DNA from: Muribaculaceae bacterium
GTDB lineage: Bacteria > Bacteroidota > Bacteroidia > Bacteroidales > Muribaculaceae
Reading direction: 5' to 3'
DNA length: 64,000 nt
Assembly (NCBI GenBank): GCA_029068655.1
Contig: JAIECF010000110.1
Location: 1-64,000, forward strand
Notes under the pieces: model-generated
Seen by the model: the letters and a program-made list of their open reading frames with translations, nothing else
Told to the model about the DNA's origin: nothing
Databases searched by the model: none
Program-made: the position numbers and the translations under genes
In this document: positions 61,859 through 64,000 of the stretch, piece after piece
How positions within the stretch are numbered: position 1 is the stretch's first letter
Layout of the letters: the number at the start of each line of letters is the position of its first letter

Positions 61859-62884
61859 TCAGAAGAGCCCGGCGATCGAGAGGGGTATGTAGAGGGTGTT
61901 GGTGATAACTCCGAGCACGAACGATATTATTATCCATATCTCGGCGTTGCGCGATGCGCGGCGTGCTCCCTCCATGTCTCCTTCGTAGAACCGGGAGCTT
62001 ACCTTCGCCGAGTATATGATGGCGACTATGCCGGGTATGGTGCAGCACAGTATCGTCATGATCACCGACCATACGAGGAATGTCGGTGGCATCGGTTCTG
62101 TCGTGGTTGCGGCGGTATTAGCTTGCCGGCTTGCCGTTTTATAGGGTTGATATGCCGTGGCGTTGAGAGGATGCGAATCCGTAGGGTTGTGGGGTCCGTC
62201 GGTTGTGGAATTGTCGGGTTGCCGGTCCTTCTGAGGCACCGGGGGGACGTTGTTTGGCACTCCCAGGGCTTCCGCCCATGCATCGTCTACGCTTTTGGGC
62301 ACGGCCGGTGGAGTCATCGAGGCTACCGTCTTCATTACCGCCTCGGGGAATATCAGGTATTCCACCTCATGTACCTTTGCCTCCAGCGACTCGGGGGTAT
62401 CGTCGGGGAGCACGGCCACTTCCCTCTGCACCACTATGGGTCCGGCGTCGATCTCGTTGGTCACTACGTGCACCGTAGCTCCGCTCTTGGTCTCGCCGGC
62501 TTCGATCACCGCCTTATGCACGTTGGCTCCGTGCATCCCCTTTCCTCCGAAAGCCGGCAGGAGCGAGGGATGGATGTTGAGTATTCGCCCTTCATAGGCA
62601 TTGACTATGTCCTCGCTGAGGAAGCAAAGGAATCCGGCCAGCGCGATCACCTTGATGTCTCGCTGTCTGAGGGTGTCGAGTATGGCCTGCGGATCCTCCT
62701 TCCACACGTTGCGGGGAAAGTAGATGGTCTCTACGCCGAGCTCGTTCATCTTTTCGATTACCGGTGCGTTCTCACGGTCGGTCAGGCAGAGGGCTACGTG
62801 GATGCGGTTGCCCGAATTGAAGGTTTTTACGAGATTGACGGCGTTGGAGCCGTTGCCGGAGGCGAAGACTGCTATGTTGGTCAT
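61859..62884 (-). CDS. purN: PurN fused to a dispanin/CD225-like membrane domain
   Basis: A 341-residue fusion. Residues 1-190 are a glycinamide ribonucleotide formyltransferase (VFASGNGSNAVNL, then ILNIHPSLLPAFGG with Asn103 and His105, and EIDAGPIVVQ with Asp146, the catalytic set), the purine synthesis enzyme that uses formyl-THF. A Pro/Thr/Asn-rich linker (195-265) leads to two membrane helices with the dispanin pattern: VWSVIMTILCCTIPGIVAII, then YSAKVSSRFYEGDMEGARRA, and IWIIISFVLGVI. CD225/dispanin domains are membrane proteins of unknown bacterial role. The frame is continuous, so this is one protein unless a sequencing error joined two. Confidence 0.85.
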   Translation of the reverse strand: MTNIAVFASGNGSNAVNLVKTFNSGNRIHVALCLTDRENAPVIEKMNELGVETIYFPRNVWKEDPQAILDTLRQRDIKVIALAGFLCFLSEDIVNAYEGRILNIHPSLLPAFGGKGMHGANVHKAVIEAGETKSGATVHVVTNEIDAGPIVVQREVAVLPDDTPESLEAKVHEVEYLIFPEAVMKTVASMTPPAVPKSVDDAWAEALGVPNNVPPVPQKDRQPDNSTTDGPHNPTDSHPLNATAYQPYKTASRQANTAATTTEPMPPTFLVWSVIMTILCCTIPGIVAIIYSAKVSSRFYEGDMEGARRASRNAEIWIIISFVLGVITNTLYIPLSIAGLF

Positions 62885-62885
62885 G

Positions 62886-62938
62886 GTGAAGTTATCAGTT
62901 TTCAGTTGTCAGTTTTCAGTTATCAGTAGTCAGCTGCT
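62886..62938. repeat. heptamer array between the ABC exporter and purN
   Basis: CAGTTTT, CAGTTGT, CAGTTTT, CAGTTAT, CAGTAGT units in tandem; the exporter's stop codon (62930-62932) lies inside. Confidence 0.8.
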
Positions 62939-64000
62939 CAGGGCGTGCAGGCGAGCGTAGTGGCCGTCGAGGGCAAGGAGCTCGGAGTGTGTGCCGGTCT
63001 CCACTATCCTGCCGTCTTTCATCACGCATATTACGTCGGCGTTGACGATAGTCGACAGCCGGTGGGCTATCACTATTGTGGTGCGGTCGGTCATGAGACG
63101 GTCGAGTGCCTCCTGTACGAGGCGTTCGCTCTCATTGTCGAGTGCCGATGTTGCTTCGTCGAGTATGAGTATGTCGGGATTCTTGAGGATCGACCTTGCT
63201 ATGCTTATACGCTGCCGCTCGCCTCCCGAAAGGCGGCATCCGCGGTCGCCGAGCATGGTGTCGTAGCCATCGGGAGTAGCCATGATGAAGTCGTGGGCAT
63301 TGGCTATCCTGGCCGCGCGTTCCACTTCCTCCTGCGTGGCGCTTTCGTTGCCGAAGGCTATGTTGTTGCGGAAAGTGTCGTTGAAGAGTATCGCTTCCTG
63401 GTTTACGTTGCCCATCAGGCCCCTTAGGTCGGCGACCTTCACTTCGCGAACGTCGCGCCCCTTCACCTTTACGGAGCCTTCCGTGACGTCGTAGAATCGG
63501 GGTATGAGGTCTACGAGTGTCGACTTGCCTGAGCCCGACTGCCCGACAATGGCCACCGTATGTCCTTTGGCCACCTTGAGGTTGATGCGGTCGAGCACCG
63601 TGCGGTCGTCGCCGTCATATCTGAACGATACGTCTTTGAACTCGATTGCCGGAGTGTCGGCGGGATCCTTCGGCAGTTCCGCGGGATCCACGGGGTCCTT
63701 GATCGGATTCTCGGCGTCGAGTATCTTGTCGATCCTGGCGAGGGCCGCCATGCCTTTCGATACTGCGTAGCCCGTCTTCGAGAGGTCTTTCGCAGGATTT
63801 ATGATGCTGTAGAAGATGGTCATGTAGAAGATGAATGTGGCAGCGTCAATGCTCGATGAGCCGCTCAGGATGAGCGTACCCCCGAACCATAGCACCACCA
63901 TTACGGCGATCGTGCCGAGAAACTCGCTCATGGGGTGTGCGAGCGCCTGACGGCGTAGCATGGCATTGGCCGACTTCACGTAGCTCTGCGTCTCGGAGCG
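62930..64000 (-). CDS. MsbA-like ABC exporter (partial)
   Basis: The C-terminal part (about 356 residues visible) of a fused ABC exporter; the start lies beyond the window edge and the frame is open to base 64000. The last part of the membrane domain (MSEFLGTIAVMVVLWFGGTL) is followed by the ATPase with Walker A GQSGSGKST, signature LSGGERQR, Walker B ILILDEATSALD and the switch IAHRLST. The family exports lipid A core or other lipids and drugs. The stop codon sits within a heptamer array. Confidence 0.92.
   Translation of the reverse strand, partial: RSETQSYVKSANAMLRRQALAHPMSEFLGTIAVMVVLWFGGTLILSGSSSIDAATFIFYMTIFYSIINPAKDLSKTGYAVSKGMAALARIDKILDAENPIKDPVDPAELPKDPADTPAIEFKDVSFRYDGDDRTVLDRINLKVAKGHTVAIVGQSGSGKSTLVDLIPRFYDVTEGSVKVKGRDVREVKVADLRGLMGNVNQEAILFNDTFRNNIAFGNESATQEEVERAARIANAHDFIMATPDGYDTMLGDRGCRLSGGERQRISIARSILKNPDILILDEATSALDNESERLVQEALDRLMTDRTTIVIAHRLSTIVNADVICVMKDGRIVETGTHSELLALDGHYARLHALSS

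Noticed and set aside
61793-62929. A 378-residue plus-strand frame opposite purN
   Set aside because: It is antisense to the PurN fusion, with His, Gly, Tyr and Arg-rich translation and no motif.

Overview
The window is chromosomal DNA from a gut-type Bacteroidales bacterium, most likely a Muribaculaceae-like lineage. The order rests on several sequence signs: a SusC/SusD pair, many promoters of the Bacteroidota -33/-7 type (TTTG, 19-20 bases, TAnnTTTGC), SusC-style carboxypeptidase-like and plug domains, and lipoproteins with Bacteroidota-style lipoboxes. The family is inference only. The left edge carries one complete gene; the right edge cuts an ABC exporter.

Region 1 (1-8.8 kb) holds a DUF4143 ATPase and a SusC/SusD outer-membrane uptake operon with two further exported proteins. 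Region 2 (8.6-14 kb) is accessory DNA. The 3' end of the last exported gene (C-terminal codons, stop, AT-rich 3' segment and hairpin) occurs four times, and the copies alternate with a HigBA toxin-antitoxin pair, a small beta-barrel gene and an Rpn-family nuclease gene. Next comes an HUH (RAYT-like) transposase gene between two 98-bp direct repeats, then a truncated start of a DUF4038/GH140-like glycosidase.

Region 3 (14-24.9 kb) is mostly housekeeping: tyrA, miaB, a succinate/acetate-type CoA-transferase, a Wzx-like flippase, a DUF2807 protein, dusB coupled to an M16 peptidase, then a 633-residue protein coupled to an SNF2 helicase (to 27.7 kb).

Region 4 (27.8-49 kb) is the most unusual part; every gene is on the minus strand. 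A strong promoter at 46954-46985 precedes nine closely packed genes: a membrane-anchored von Willebrand A protein, a tubulin/FtsZ-like GTPase (Tubulin_2 type), a 1011-residue membrane protein of unknown family, a membrane protein with two transglutaminase-like domains (the first lacking Cys and His), a lipoprotein, a two-TM channel-like protein with RCK-type Rossmann folds and a C-terminal RyR-like domain, a free RyR-domain protein, a TIR protein with a zinc ribbon, and a DUF4062-like protein. A further gene fuses the same DUF4062-like domain to about 18 TPRs, 13 of them near-identical 42-residue units. I read this as a membrane-associated conflict or signalling system: a cytoskeletal/vWA/channel core joined to nucleotide-sensing or effector domains (TIR, RyR, DUF4062). 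Two upstream genes (Sel1-like and an unknown) have their own promoter.

Region 5 (49-64 kb) has a coiled-coil membrane protein, a 50-residue small protein, a lipid A/envelope group (LABN protein, GT2, GT39), an exported KduI-like isomerase beside a lone PTS-type IIC permease, pfkA, polA, a polyprenyl synthetase, a PurN fused to a dispanin-like (CD225) membrane domain, and the partial MsbA-like exporter. Heptamer tandem repeats of different sequence follow the stop codons of many genes throughout the window.
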